A stretch of 64,000 bases of DNA from Desulfosoma sp. (GTDB lineage Bacteria; Desulfobacterota; Syntrophobacteria; Syntrophobacterales; DSM-9756). The translations under genes were made by a program, and so were the position numbers. The stretch is from the NCBI GenBank assembly GCA_037481875.1, contig JBBFKY010000003.1, positions 241,235 through 305,234 of the forward strand, written 5' to 3'. Positions 43,862-52,856 of the stretch are shown here, piece by piece. How positions within the stretch are numbered: the first letter of the stretch is position 1; the number at the start of each line of letters is the position of its first letter. The notes below the pieces were generated by a model, which had not been told where the DNA came from, made no database searches, and worked only from the letters and a program-made list of their open reading frames with translations.

Positions 43862-45439
43862 ATGTCTTTCTGGGATCGTCGACAAGCCATGGGGTGGGCT
43901 GCCGCCTTGCTGGGGGGCAGTGTCCTGGTGTCCCGGTTCATGGGTTTGGCTCGGGACAAGGTCATTTCCTACTATTTCGGAGCGACGGAAGAATCGGACG
44001 TTTATTTCGCGGCTTTCGTCATTCCCGATTTCATCAACTATCTTTTGGCAGGCGCCTATTTTTCCATCACCCTTATTCCCCTTCTCAGCCAACTCTTTCA
44101 AAAAGACGAAGAAGACGCGTGGCGTTTTTTTTCAGCCGTGACATTTTGGACCGCCATCATGAGTTCGGCCCTGTGCGCCGCCGTGGTTTTCTGGGCCCAA
44201 CCACTGGCTCGATGGGCGGCTCCAGGCTTAAGCCCTGAAGCGGCAAAACGCCTCGCTTTCTTCCTTCGCATCGTGGCTCCGGCCCAGGTGTTTTTTCTTC
44301 TCGGCTCCTGCTTCAGTGCCATTTTATATCTGCGAAAACAGTTTCAGGCTCCGGCCCTGACCCCGCTTATCTACAACGGTTTCATTATCGCCATAGGCGT
44401 TCTCATGCGTCGATCGGGAATGTCGGGTTTCTGTTGGGGAGTGCTGGTCGGAGCGTTTTTGGGAAATTTTTTTCTGCCTGTTACAGCTGTGCGCCATGGA
44501 GGCGGTTTTCGGTGGCGTTGGACCGTATGGCACCCTTGGCTGAAAAAATTCCTGGCACTGGCCCTTCCACTTATGATCGGTCAATCGGTCGTGGTGCTGG
44601 ACGAACAACTGGTACGCATTTTTGGATCCTTGGCCGCCGTCGGCGCCATCAGCTGGCTCAATTACGCCCGACGCATCATGCTTGTCCCCGTTGGTGTTGT
44701 GGCTCAAGCCGCCGGCACTGCGTCTTATCCCTTTCTTGCCGAAGCATACAGCAGCGGGAATATGGCAAAGTTTTTTGAAACCCTGAACACTGCTTTTCGT
44801 CATACCCTAGCCATTCTAATTCCTGTCTCTTTTTGGATGATATTGTGCGCCAAGCCCATCATCATTCTCATCTTTCAACAGGGGCGCTTCGGGGTCACGG
44901 ACACCGTGGAAACCGTCTGGGCCTTGCGACTTTTTCTCATAGTGGTGTTTTGTTGGGGGATTCAACAGATTTTAGGACGCGCCTACTACGCACGGCAGGA
45001 TACGATCACACCGGCCGTCATCGGTACGCTTTGCACTATGGCCGTGATTCCCTTGTATTACGTAGCGGCCGTGCATGGAGGCGCTCGAGGTGTCGCGGGG
45101 GCGAGCGCCTTTTCTGTTGCGCTCTATACGGGGGTCCTCTGTTTGTGGTGGAAGCACCGAATGGGCGCCCAAGCTTTTCAAGGCATCCTAAACCCATCCC
45201 TCAGGCTCACCCTTGTGACCCTTACCGCCGGGATCCCTTCAACCCTACCGCTCCTCTGGCCGTCTCGATGGTTATTATCCAACGAACTTCTCCAGGCCCT
45301 GTGTCAGTTGGCCCTTTCCGGCGTGATCTTCACCGTGACTTTTTTTACCCTGGGATTGCGATGGGCCAAAGATTTAGTCAGGCCTCTCTACCAACGCCTT
45401 CCTCTACCCAAGCCTCTCCGGTCCAAATTCCCACAATAG
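43862..45439 (+). CDS. murJ: Lipid II flippase MurJ
   Basis: The 525-residue protein has about 14 membrane helices and MurJ/MviN motifs: VLVSRFMGLARDKVISYYFG, SDVYFAAFVIPDFINYLLA and FQQGRFGVTDT. It moves lipid II across the inner membrane for peptidoglycan synthesis. It starts four bases after the BKACE stop, an odd operon pairing of a catabolic and a cell-wall gene. Its last 62 bases overlap the end of the convergent moeA gene. Confidence 0.94.
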   Translation: MSFWDRRQAMGWAAALLGGSVLVSRFMGLARDKVISYYFGATEESDVYFAAFVIPDFINYLLAGAYFSITLIPLLSQLFQKDEEDAWRFFSAVTFWTAIMSSALCAAVVFWAQPLARWAAPGLSPEAAKRLAFFLRIVAPAQVFFLLGSCFSAILYLRKQFQAPALTPLIYNGFIIAIGVLMRRSGMSGFCWGVLVGAFLGNFFLPVTAVRHGGGFRWRWTVWHPWLKKFLALALPLMIGQSVVVLDEQLVRIFGSLAAVGAISWLNYARRIMLVPVGVVAQAAGTASYPFLAEAYSSGNMAKFFETLNTAFRHTLAILIPVSFWMILCAKPIIILIFQQGRFGVTDTVETVWALRLFLIVVFCWGIQQILGRAYYARQDTITPAVIGTLCTMAVIPLYYVAAVHGGARGVAGASAFSVALYTGVLCLWWKHRMGAQAFQGILNPSLRLTLVTLTAGIPSTLPLLWPSRWLLSNELLQALCQLALSGVIFTVTFFTLGLRWAKDLVRPLYQRLPLPKPLRSKFPQ

Positions 45440-47339
45440 TTCCCGACTGCGAAGGGTCGTAGCCGCCCATGGCTTCCACAAGGCGTCGGAATCTTTCCGA
45501 GACGATGACGTTCAAGAGAGTTTGCATTTTGGCATCGTGCCAACACGCCTCAGGCACCACCAAGTCGTAGCGTTCTTCACACACGGGAATGAAGTCCAAC
45601 CCGAGAGCTTTCGCCGCTGCGTATATGGCCATGCCGCAGTCGGCACTGCCACTCAACACGTTCACCGCCACGGCCATGTGGGTGTATTCTTCCCAATCGT
45701 AACCTTGAATCCCTTCGGGACCGCGCCCAATTTTAGACAATTCGTAGTCCAGAAGAATTCGCGTACCCGACCCCGCTTGCCGGTTCACGAAACGCACATC
45801 CGTTCGAAAGAGATCCTCTACGCCTTGAATATTTTTCGGGTTTCCCGAAGCCACCACCAAGCCCTGACGGCGACGGACAAGCTGCACAAGACGCACGGGA
45901 GTTCCCTTGAGGTAGCGTTCCACGTAGGAACGATTGTAATCGCCCGACGCCGTATCCAAAAGATGGGCTCCCGCACAGTGTGCCTGACCTCGCTTCAAAG
46001 CCAGAAGTCCTCCCAGACTCCCCACGTTGCTGGAAGAAAGGTGCAATCTCGAATCCGCACGCTTGAGTTCCGCCGCCAGCACATCCACTGTGTTGTCATG
46101 ACTACCGATCATGACCACCGTGTGATCCAGATCCTCTGCGGAGCGTAAAAGACGCACTCGAACCGATTCCCCTTCTTGAATGCCTTCAGACTCTTGAGGA
46201 ATCTGGACCAAGCCGTCCGCACGCACCAGGGATGTGATCACGCCCGCTCCTCTTTGAAGGGGCATAGCCACCAGGCGGCCCTGGACGCGGCCCACAATGA
46301 CCCGAAGAAACTCTTCCAAACCCAGTTTCGAGGGCATCTTTCGGCCCATGACGGCTTCCACGGTATGCCAGCTTGGCTCGGCAAGACCTTGCATCCAATA
46401 CAGTAATGGACGAACAAACTGTTCAAAAGCCATAATGGCCGACACGGGATAGCCGGGAAGCCCAATAAAAGGCTTTCCTTCCAGGATTCCTAAAAGCACG
46501 GGTTTTCCCGGCATCATGGTAACCCCATGAACTAGTAAGGTCCCCAGCTCCTGCAGCAATGACGCCGTGTAATCTTCTGAGCCGGCGGAAGACCCCGCAT
46601 TGAAGACAATCATGTCGGCCTGGGAACCCGCCGCCTGCTGCATGTGAAACCGCAGGGTCGTCACGTCGTCTGGAATGCTCGGCTGGAGAAGGGCACAACC
46701 TCCTTCCTGAATCACCATGGCGGAGATTACCGCGCCGTTGAATTCCACAATCTGCCCGGGGGCCGCCGTGGCGGCTTTTTCCGCCGAAACCAGTTCGGAA
46801 CCTGTGGGCTGAACCCACACGCGAGGCCTGGCATAAACGGCGACCGTGGAAACCCCCGCAGCCAGAAGAGCTCCAAGGTCTGCAGGTCGCAGGCGATGTT
46901 GCTGAGGCAGGAGCAATTCGCCCGCCACAATGTCCTCCCCTACCTTGCGCACATGTTGCCATGGAAAGGCTGCGGTGCGAATCTCGATGGTCTTATCATC
47001 CACGGGATGCACGTGTTCAACCATGAGAACAGCATCGGTGCCTTCGGGTAGAGGGTCCCCGGTGTCGACGGCAAAAGTCTGTCGGCCGATGGTAAGCTGT
47101 TTGGGACGCACAGCACTGGCCCCGAAGGTTTCCGATGCTTTCACGGCGTAACCGTCCATGGCGGCTCCATGGTAATGGGGCACCGACAGACGTGCGGTCA
47201 CGGGCTGAGCCAACACACGGCCTAAAGCCTCAAGAACGGGTAGATGCTCAACCTCCGTTCGTCGGTCCTGAACCGCCTGCCGCCATTTCTCCCGAGCTTC
47301 CGCAAGGGTATGCATTTCCAAATAGATTTTTCTTTTCAT
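45378..47339 (-). CDS. moeA: Molybdopterin molybdotransferase MoeA with C-terminal PBP-like domain
   Basis: The 653-residue protein starts MKRKIYLEMHTLAEAREKWR. Residues 1-400 are MoeA: PHYHGAAMDGYAVKA, DTGDPLPEGTDAVLMVE, QPTGSELVS, GSSAGSEDYTASLL, GVTMMPGKPVLLG and GLPGYPVSA. Residues 435-650 form a periplasmic-binding-protein-like domain (PF12727-type: TVVMIGSHDNTVDVLAAELK, VNRQAGSGTRILLDYELSKI, SGSADCGMAIYAAAKALGLD), here cytoplasmic and possibly sensing molybdate. The enzyme inserts Mo or W into the cofactor. It ends an operon after the nitrilase-like gene, 19 bases away, and overlaps murJ convergently by 62 bases. Confidence 0.93.
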   Translation of the reverse strand: MKRKIYLEMHTLAEAREKWRQAVQDRRTEVEHLPVLEALGRVLAQPVTARLSVPHYHGAAMDGYAVKASETFGASAVRPKQLTIGRQTFAVDTGDPLPEGTDAVLMVEHVHPVDDKTIEIRTAAFPWQHVRKVGEDIVAGELLLPQQHRLRPADLGALLAAGVSTVAVYARPRVWVQPTGSELVSAEKAATAAPGQIVEFNGAVISAMVIQEGGCALLQPSIPDDVTTLRFHMQQAAGSQADMIVFNAGSSAGSEDYTASLLQELGTLLVHGVTMMPGKPVLLGILEGKPFIGLPGYPVSAIMAFEQFVRPLLYWMQGLAEPSWHTVEAVMGRKMPSKLGLEEFLRVIVGRVQGRLVAMPLQRGAGVITSLVRADGLVQIPQESEGIQEGESVRVRLLRSAEDLDHTVVMIGSHDNTVDVLAAELKRADSRLHLSSSNVGSLGGLLALKRGQAHCAGAHLLDTASGDYNRSYVERYLKGTPVRLVQLVRRRQGLVVASGNPKNIQGVEDLFRTDVRFVNRQAGSGTRILLDYELSKIGRGPEGIQGYDWEEYTHMAVAVNVLSGSADCGMAIYAAAKALGLDFIPVCEERYDLVVPEACWHDAKMQTLLNVIVSERFRRLVEAMGGYDPSQSGTIVGIWTGEAWVEEGVGREA

Positions 47340-47358
47340 AAAAGCGCGACGCCTCTTT

Positions 47359-48171
47359 CTAAACCCGCTGAAAACCGAACCGATTCCAAAACTCCCGTCG
47401 ATACCGTCGCACCGATCCCAGGTGCACCTCCGCCACATGCACCTGTTCCAGAGCGTCCAATTCCACCGTCACCCAATCGTCTATGGTATCCAGGCTACGA
47501 AACCAGCGCCGAAAAGCCGCCTTATCCACAAAGCGAGGCGGCTGAATAACAAAGCTTCCACCTCCGTGTTGCCGGTAGCGTCGATCGGCGATCAGTGCAT
47601 TGTAATCGGCCGTGTTGACACCCACCACGGCACAGAAATTGTCAAAGGCTCGCACTAAGGCCCCGGTTTTCCAATGACCTCGAAGAATAGGAAAGATGCT
47701 TATGTTAAAAACAATTTCCACGCCCTGATTGACCAGCTGCGTGGAGGCTTCGGGTTGTCCCCAAAAATCAATACAGACGGGAAGACCGATCTTTCCAAAA
47801 TCCACAGGAAAAGCGCGAAAGACTCCGTCGCCCGGGGTAATGTGCAGATGATCGCGCTCCAGAGCCCCCACGTTGAACTTGCGCTGACGACCTAAAAGGC
47901 GGCCGGAACGGTCGAACAGGGTTGCCGTGTTGTAAAGGTGCTCACCGTCTTTTTCCACTATGCCTGCCACAATGTACGTGCGTAAATCCCGAGCGGCCTC
48001 GGCCAGCACCTCCTCCCCGGCATAAGGGAAATACTCGGGAAAACACACGATATCCAGTTGTTGACCTCGAATTCTTTCCAATAGATGCAGACCGTGTGCG
48101 ATGTTTCTTGGATCATGGAATTCCGCGTATGGCTTGGGCTGGACCATCGCTACACGAATGGTGTCCTTCAT
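47359..48171 (-). CDS. Carbon-nitrogen hydrolase (nitrilase superfamily)
   Basis: The 270-residue protein shows the Glu-Lys-Cys triad: Glu in CFPEYFPYAGEE, Lys in LGRQRKFNVGALE and Cys in GLPVCIDFWGQPE. It hydrolyses an amide or nitrile; the substrate is unknown. It begins MKDTIRVAMVQPKPYAEFHD. AAGGAG precedes ATG 48171, whose ATG overlaps the stop of the upstream phosphodiesterase (ATGA), so the two are translationally coupled; moeA follows. Confidence 0.88.
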   Translation of the reverse strand: MKDTIRVAMVQPKPYAEFHDPRNIAHGLHLLERIRGQQLDIVCFPEYFPYAGEEVLAEAARDLRTYIVAGIVEKDGEHLYNTATLFDRSGRLLGRQRKFNVGALERDHLHITPGDGVFRAFPVDFGKIGLPVCIDFWGQPEASTQLVNQGVEIVFNISIFPILRGHWKTGALVRAFDNFCAVVGVNTADYNALIADRRYRQHGGGSFVIQPPRFVDKAAFRRWFRSLDTIDDWVTVELDALEQVHVAEVHLGSVRRYRREFWNRFGFQRV

Positions 48172-48977
48172 GGTCGCTCCTTCAAGGCGTTTTCATCGAT
48201 TGCAGAGGTATCTCTCCACACGAGATCAGCGTAATACGGAAAATGGTCCGAAGGATACCGGCCTTCAAAATGGTCTCTCACAATGCAGGCTTCTTGAACT
48301 CCAAAATGAAAAGAAACCAGAATCCAGTCCATGCGGCTTTTTTGCGGCACACCTGAAAAACCGTGGTGTGTTTTTTCCGTTTCCCCTTCCTCCTTGCCGG
48401 CAACACCCCAACTGTCCTGCAGGCCCACAGAGGGATCGGTCAAGATCCGGTGCACCAAGGATCCCGGCGCATCGTTGAAATCCCCCATAACGATGTGGGC
48501 TCCGGGATGTTCCGTCACCCACCGGACAAGAATCCTGGCCTGCTCCACGCGGGCTTCAACGCCTATATGATCCAGATGCGTCACGGAAATCCACAGGTCC
48601 TTTCCCGTAGCCTTTTCCACCACTTTGGCCCAGCTCATCATTCGAGGAAAGGCACTGTCCCAGTCTTTGCTTCGATGCACATGCGGGGTTCGAGACAGCC
48701 AAAATTCGGCGCCGTCCGCCACTATGCCCCACTCCTTGCGGAGAAAGAGGGTGGGATATTGGCATGTGTCATCCAATACGCGATGAGGTGCATGGATTTC
48801 ATAATCTTCAAGTTCCCGGTCCAAGTACTGAAGCATACTCCAGCGACCTTCCTGGGTTCCCAGCACGTCAGGCCGGTAGTAACGCACCGTTTTCACCACT
48901 AAATCACGGCGGTAAATCCAACTGTTTTCTCCATCCCTGTCGTTTTCAAAACGCAGGTTAAAGGTCATGACACGCAT
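48168..48977 (-). CDS. Endonuclease/exonuclease/phosphatase family protein
   Basis: The 269-residue protein starts MRVMTFNLRFENDRDGENSW and has the metal and catalytic residues of the EEP fold: LGTQEG, THLDHIG, GDFNDAPGS and SDHFPYYADL. There is no signal peptide, so it acts in the cytoplasm, on a phosphodiester or phosphate ester of unknown identity. AGGAAC precedes ATG 48977. First gene of the EEP/nitrilase/moeA operon. Confidence 0.88.
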   Translation of the reverse strand: MRVMTFNLRFENDRDGENSWIYRRDLVVKTVRYYRPDVLGTQEGRWSMLQYLDRELEDYEIHAPHRVLDDTCQYPTLFLRKEWGIVADGAEFWLSRTPHVHRSKDWDSAFPRMMSWAKVVEKATGKDLWISVTHLDHIGVEARVEQARILVRWVTEHPGAHIVMGDFNDAPGSLVHRILTDPSVGLQDSWGVAGKEEGETEKTHHGFSGVPQKSRMDWILVSFHFGVQEACIVRDHFEGRYPSDHFPYYADLVWRDTSAIDENALKERP

Positions 48978-49315
48978 GGTGTTCCTGCCGTTTTCCTCAA
49001 GGTATGAAAGGGTTTCCCTTTCTCAAAATGGCAGATTCCAAGCCCTCTGACAACTCATTTCCCTGTTTTTTTCATTCATGTTTCTTTCTCCATTTGCCGA
49101 TCAAAGGAAGTGAAAGGCAAGGGAATTGCATGTAGTAAAGACTAACAACAGGCGTTAAACCCTTACTGGAAAAGGGGTTCCGTTCTGGAACCTTTGCGGT
49201 TCCAAAAGGTCTTTGGGTCCGCCGGAAAGACTGACAAAGAGCCGTGGGTTTCAGATTTCGAGCCTTTGACGCCTTAAAACGAACCGCCCGCATGGGCGCA
49301 TGAAGGAGACAAGAC
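48978..49315. other. Gene-free spacer with one small hairpin
   Basis: No gene is seen. A 6-bp stem GGAACC-tttgc-GGTTCC stands at 49187-49203. The AAGGAG before 49316 is the ribosome site of the next gene. Confidence 0.5.
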
Positions 49316-49441
49316 ATGGAGGCGACCATGGGTGTTTCTGCTTGGTTTGGCTACCTGTTTCTCTGGACTTTAGGATTCGCCGCGGCGGTGTGGGCGGCCA
49401 GACGGCTCGCCGTGGAAAAGCGTCCCTCGCGTCCTGAGTGA
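49316..49441 (+). CDS. 41-residue single-pass membrane microprotein
   Basis: A frame from ATG 49316 (AAGGAGACAAGAC upstream) encodes MEATMGVSAWFGYLFLWTLG followed by FAAAVWAARRLAVEKRPSRP and ends at TGA. Residues 8-29 form one membrane helix and the C-terminus is basic, so it would face the cytoplasm. Its size and shape recall the small accessory subunits of membrane complexes such as CcmD or symporter helpers, but no partner gene is nearby. A short frame, so evidence rests on the ribosome site and helix. Confidence 0.55.
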   Translation: MEATMGVSAWFGYLFLWTLGFAAAVWAARRLAVEKRPSRPE

Positions 49442-49549
49442 CCTTTTAAGGCCTTTGGCAAGCCGTCAAAGGACCCTTTCTCACCGCCATCTACCGAGCT
49501 TGGGCACTCGCGGAGCACCTCCAATGCCGTGTCGCAAAGGAGGTCTCAC

Positions 49550-49915
49550 ATGAAACGATCCTGCCAAAACTGCACAAGCTGTCATTGTGAAACATCGGAA
49601 AACCTGTTTGTGGATGATTTCTTCCGCAGGGAAAACGCCTGCGTAGAAGGGGATTCCATGGCTTCTCACGGAGACAATCGGGATCAACTCTTTGAAAGAT
49701 TCCGATTAAGCCTCGATCCCACGCACCATAGATACGTGGCCGGTTATCAATGGTTCTGTCGTGTGTGTGGAAAACCCGTCGCCAGTGAGGAAGTATGGTT
49801 TCCGTGCCGTCAAAAATTCGTCACAGTCAAAGTGGTCTGCCACCTCGGCTGCCATAACCACTGGCGTCTAAAAATTTACGCCCAACGTCCTGTGGGTTTA
49901 GTCAACGTGTGCTGA
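49550..49915 (+). CDS. Cys- and His-rich hypothetical protein
   Basis: The 121-residue protein starts at ATG 49550 behind AAAGGAGG. The N-terminus MKRSCQNCTSCHCETSENLF has four Cys, and the C-terminal half has FCRVCGKPVASEEVWF and VCHLGCHNHW, so one or two metal sites are likely. The N-terminal cluster stands before a disordered stretch and may be independent. I do not recognise the family. It lies about 110 bases after the membrane microprotein on the same strand. Confidence 0.65.
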   Translation: MKRSCQNCTSCHCETSENLFVDDFFRRENACVEGDSMASHGDNRDQLFERFRLSLDPTHHRYVAGYQWFCRVCGKPVASEEVWFPCRQKFVTVKVVCHLGCHNHWRLKIYAQRPVGLVNVC

Positions 49916-50060
49916 ATGGTGACCAGAAGGTTCTGCGAGGACGTCTTTTTCCCGGGAGCGCGTCTGAAAACACATTTTTCCCTGGGAACTCGGGCGTCCC
50001 GTCCGCAAAATGAGCGATCCGGAAGCGCGTCCTGTGGAAATACCCCCGTTTCGGGTCTGT

Positions 50061-50490
50061 TGGGGCATGGCGGCGCCTTGCCCCTGCGCTGCAACATCAT
50101 TGTTTCCCCGGGAGCTCGGGCCTCTGACTTGCCGTTTAAGCGGTCGGGACGTCCCCGCCCTGAAGGACAAATTTTCGGTCATCGTTGCAAGGGTGCACCG
50201 CTGAACCCGTTTCTATGCAGAACCTACAGGTATGTACGGACCCATGTCTCTGCCCGAATCAAGCACGATCCATAGGGGCGGACCGATGTGGCCGCCCCTA
50301 GGCCGTTCAAGCACGACAATCCTTTGAGGCGGACACCAGGTCCGCCCCTCTACAGATGGGCTAGCGGCAGCACCCTACCAGCTTGCGCGACATAGAAAAA
50401 AGACCATGGCTTTCCTGGAAGCTCGATTTCCACCACGCTTGTGTTCCGAACGCCACGCTCAGGATAAGCGCGGGATCCCTGCGCTCCCAG
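50061..50490 (-). repeat. Intergenic repeat copy 2 (long form, minus orientation)
   Basis: The reverse strand matches 21098-21450 over most of its length. Shared blocks include TGTCGCGCAAGCTGGTAGG, GTAGAGG(GG)CGGACCTG, AAAGGATTGTCGTGC and AACGGCAAGTCAGAGG (one change). This copy has an extra 80-base insert. Neither copy carries a transposase, terminal inverted repeats that I can see, or any open frame worth naming. It fills the 49916-50618 spacer. Confidence 0.85.
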
Positions 50491-50618
50491 CGGAAACCCA
50501 GTTTCAGGCCTTTTGTGGAAAGCGTGGTTGATGATCCGAGCTCACAGACCCGACTTTTGGGAATGACTGATCCTGAACGAAGTCGCACGAAACCCTAGGG
50601 CCATCCCTGTGATGGTTT

Positions 50619-50810
50619 CTAGGTTTCGGTTCTGCCTTTGGCTTTGTAAAAGTCTATCAGGAACTGGGCCTCGATGGGGGAAAGGTCGAAACGCAAAATG
50701 GCCTCATGAACAATTTTTTGAACAGGTTTGTCCGGGCTTTCCTGCACACAGGAGGACACCCACTTCACGGCCTTGCGAATGGCTTCCCCTTCGGGCATTA
50801 CCGTCGTCAT
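50619..50810 (-). CDS. Hypothetical 63-residue helical protein
   Basis: The protein begins MTTVMPEGEAIRKAVKWVSS at ATG 50810 with GGGGAG about ten bases upstream, and ends FLIDFYKAKGRTET. It is predicted helical, with IVHEAILRFDLSPIEAQFLI as the core. Similar proteins with MPEGE at the start are, to my recollection, found in other sulfate reducers, function unknown. It stands alone. Confidence 0.65.
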   Translation of the reverse strand: MTTVMPEGEAIRKAVKWVSSCVQESPDKPVQKIVHEAILRFDLSPIEAQFLIDFYKAKGRTET

Positions 50811-51002
50811 GAACGTTTGCTCCCCTTCTCTGACTTTTCCCATTTTCGTCGGAATGTTTTCGGCACCCTTGCACCTTTTTTCACCACTTTTTTAGCATCT
50901 ATGTCTCAGTCTGTCATGTGCATTTCGGGGCTCTGAAAAACCACGCGTCAATCGGCTCTGGACGCAAGCAACAAGAGGACTTAATGAATAAAAACAACGA
51001 AT

Positions 51003-51024
51003 CCTTGGAATGCACGTTCCAAGG
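51003..51024. promoter_or_regulatory. Perfect palindrome upstream of the YceI gene
   Basis: CCTTGGAA-tgcacg-TTCCAAGG is an 8-bp inverted repeat 51 bases before the YceI start. It could be an operator or a leader hairpin. No promoter boxes of note are seen in 50811-51074. Confidence 0.45.
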
Positions 51025-51074
51025 TGCCTGTGAAAACCACGCATGGTTTTTGGTCACTCATGAAGGAGTGCACG

Positions 51075-51689
51075 ATGAAGAAAAAACCAAACCCCTGGAT
51101 TTTGGCGTGGATGGTCTTCAGCGCAAGCTGGAACGCGACGGCGGCGTATGGGAAGATTTGGACTTTTGACCCTTCACACACCAGCGTCACTTTCACTATT
51201 CAGCATATTTTGGCAAAGGTTGCAGGAACGTTCGATGATGTTCAGGGCTACGTCGTCTTTGATCCGGCACAGCCTGAAAAGGGTTCCGTGCACGTCACCA
51301 TTCCCGTAAGATCCATTAATACGCGCGTGGATAAACGGGACGCTCACCTGCGGTCTCCTGATTTTTTTGATGCCGAAAAGTACCCGGTGATGACTTTTAT
51401 GAGTTCTCAAATTGTTCCTGGAAATGATTCAAAAACGTTTGTCGCTCGAGGAACGCTCACCATCAAAAACATAAGCCGGCCCTTGGACTTACCCTTCGTA
51501 TACCTCGGCACCCGACCCCATCCCTTTGATGCGTCAAAAGAAATCATTGGTTTTGAAGCCCAGACGATCATCGACCGTCTGGAATTCGGAGTGGGTAACG
51601 GGCAATTTTTTCGCCAAGGTTTGATCGGCAAAGATGTCTTTGTGGCAATTTTTGTGGAAATGCTTCGAGAAAGGGAAGAATCGAAATAA
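51075..51689 (+). CDS. YceI-family lipid-binding periplasmic protein
   Basis: The 204-residue precursor has a Sec signal peptide (MKKKPNPWILAWMVFSASWN, cut near ATAAYG) and the lipocalin-like YceI features: FDPSHTSVTFTIQHILAKVA, GYVVFDPAQPEKGSVHVTI, FFDAEKYPVMTFMSSQI and FGVGNG. Family members bind isoprenoid lipids in the periplasm. ATG 51075 has AAGGAG six bases upstream. The transglutaminase-like gene follows at 46 bases. Confidence 0.9.
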   Translation: MKKKPNPWILAWMVFSASWNATAAYGKIWTFDPSHTSVTFTIQHILAKVAGTFDDVQGYVVFDPAQPEKGSVHVTIPVRSINTRVDKRDAHLRSPDFFDAEKYPVMTFMSSQIVPGNDSKTFVARGTLTIKNISRPLDLPFVYLGTRPHPFDASKEIIGFEAQTIIDRLEFGVGNGQFFRQGLIGKDVFVAIFVEMLREREESK

Positions 51690-51735
51690 GGCTCAGAGGG
51701 ATTTTTCCCTGAAAGGATCCTGCGAGGAAAAGCTC

Positions 51736-52422
51736 ATGATGCGACAATACCTGGAACCCACGGCCATTTTGGACTGGAACCATCCTCGGGTCCTGGCTTT
51801 TGCGCACGAAGCCGTTGAGGATGCCAAGGATCCGGTGGAAAAGGCCGTTCGATTGTACGAAGCAGTTCGCGATCGGATTCGCTATGACCCTTACGCACCC
51901 TTTTATCGACCGGAACATTACCAAGCAAGCCAAGTGCTGAAGCGAGGCCGAAGTTTTTGCATTCCCAAAGCAGGTCTTCTTTGCGCCGTGGCCCGCTCTC
52001 AGGGGATTCCCGCTCGAGTCGGTTTTGCCACCGTAAAGAATCATTTGGCCACTAAGCAACTTCTGGATTATCTGGGCTCCGACCTCTTCGTTTTTCACGG
52101 CTACACGGAACTTTTTCTCGAGGGGCGCTGGGTCAAGGCGACTCCGGCCTTCAACAAGGAACTGTGCCTTCGACACGGCGTAGACCCTCTACACTTCGAC
52201 GGCCGAAAGGACTCTTTGTTTCATCCTTACAATAAACAACAACAAAAGTTCATGGAGTACGTAGCCTATCACGGAGACTACGCGGACATTCCCGTAGAGA
52301 CCATTTTGGATGCATGGAAAGCCGCCTACGGAGCCCAACGGGTTCAGGCATGGATCGACGCAATGGAAAAAGCAGACCCTGGAGTTTCACGCGTGTTTGA
52401 AAACGAAGACCTGGTCTCATGA
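51736..52422 (+). CDS. Transglutaminase-like cysteine protease family protein
   Basis: The 228-residue protein has the papain-like triad in order: Cys in RGRSFCIPKAGLLCAVARSQ, His in VFHGYTELFL, and Asp/Asn-type in WVKATPAFNKE. Starts MMRQYLEPTAILDWNHPRVL at ATG 51736 behind GAGGAAAAG. There is no signal peptide, so it is cytoplasmic or modifies another protein. Most bacterial members are proteases or amidases of unknown substrate. It follows the YceI gene and precedes a DUF5619-like gene. Confidence 0.85.
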   Translation: MMRQYLEPTAILDWNHPRVLAFAHEAVEDAKDPVEKAVRLYEAVRDRIRYDPYAPFYRPEHYQASQVLKRGRSFCIPKAGLLCAVARSQGIPARVGFATVKNHLATKQLLDYLGSDLFVFHGYTELFLEGRWVKATPAFNKELCLRHGVDPLHFDGRKDSLFHPYNKQQQKFMEYVAYHGDYADIPVETILDAWKAAYGAQRVQAWIDAMEKADPGVSRVFENEDLVS

Positions 52423-52515
52423 CCCCATGTCTTCCCTATCATTCCATGGCCTCTGTCCGAAAAGTGAGATGAAAGCTTGCACTTCCCTCCATTTCACTAG
52501 AAAGGATGATGTTCC

Positions 52516-52833
52516 ATGATGGTGCCAATCAGCAAGACATGTATCCCTTTGGAAAAATCTATGCTTGAAAACGTGGTGAATCTTACAGATCGACCGGAAA
52601 CCTTGAGTTTCGATGAAGCTCGCCGACTGGCCGACCATGAAGCGGCCAAAAGATCGAAAAACCCTATGCTTCTTGCCTGGTACGACCGTCGACGCGGTCT
52701 TTTCTCGCCTAATGTGGAATGCTGCGAGCCATCCAAGCCCGCCTGGCTTGTCTATGCTCAGTCTCGTGGGGCGGACTGCACCATTGCCGTCAATGATCTG
52801 GATTATGTTTTTCTTTATCGATCCACAGAGTAA
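52516..52833 (+). CDS. DUF5619-like small protein
   Basis: The 105-residue protein contains LSFDEARRLADHEAAKRSKN, PMLLAWYDRRRGLFSPNVEC, a CC pair and RGADCTIAVNDLDYVFLY. I recall this pattern from a domain of unknown function (DUF5619) common in anaerobes. ATG 52516 is preceded by AAAGGA at ten bases; a second ATG at 52561 is possible. It follows the transglutaminase-like gene on the same strand. Confidence 0.7.
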   Translation: MMVPISKTCIPLEKSMLENVVNLTDRPETLSFDEARRLADHEAAKRSKNPMLLAWYDRRRGLFSPNVECCEPSKPAWLVYAQSRGADCTIAVNDLDYVFLYRSTE

Positions 52834-52856
52834 CCCCCCTGTAGGCTGTTCCCTTT

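Noticed and set aside
50984-51169. A 61-residue frame starting MNKNNESLECTFQG before YceI
   Set aside because: It has a fair ribosome site but overlaps the YceI signal peptide in another frame; YceI, with AAGGAG and a signal peptide, is the better call. A leader peptide cannot be excluded.
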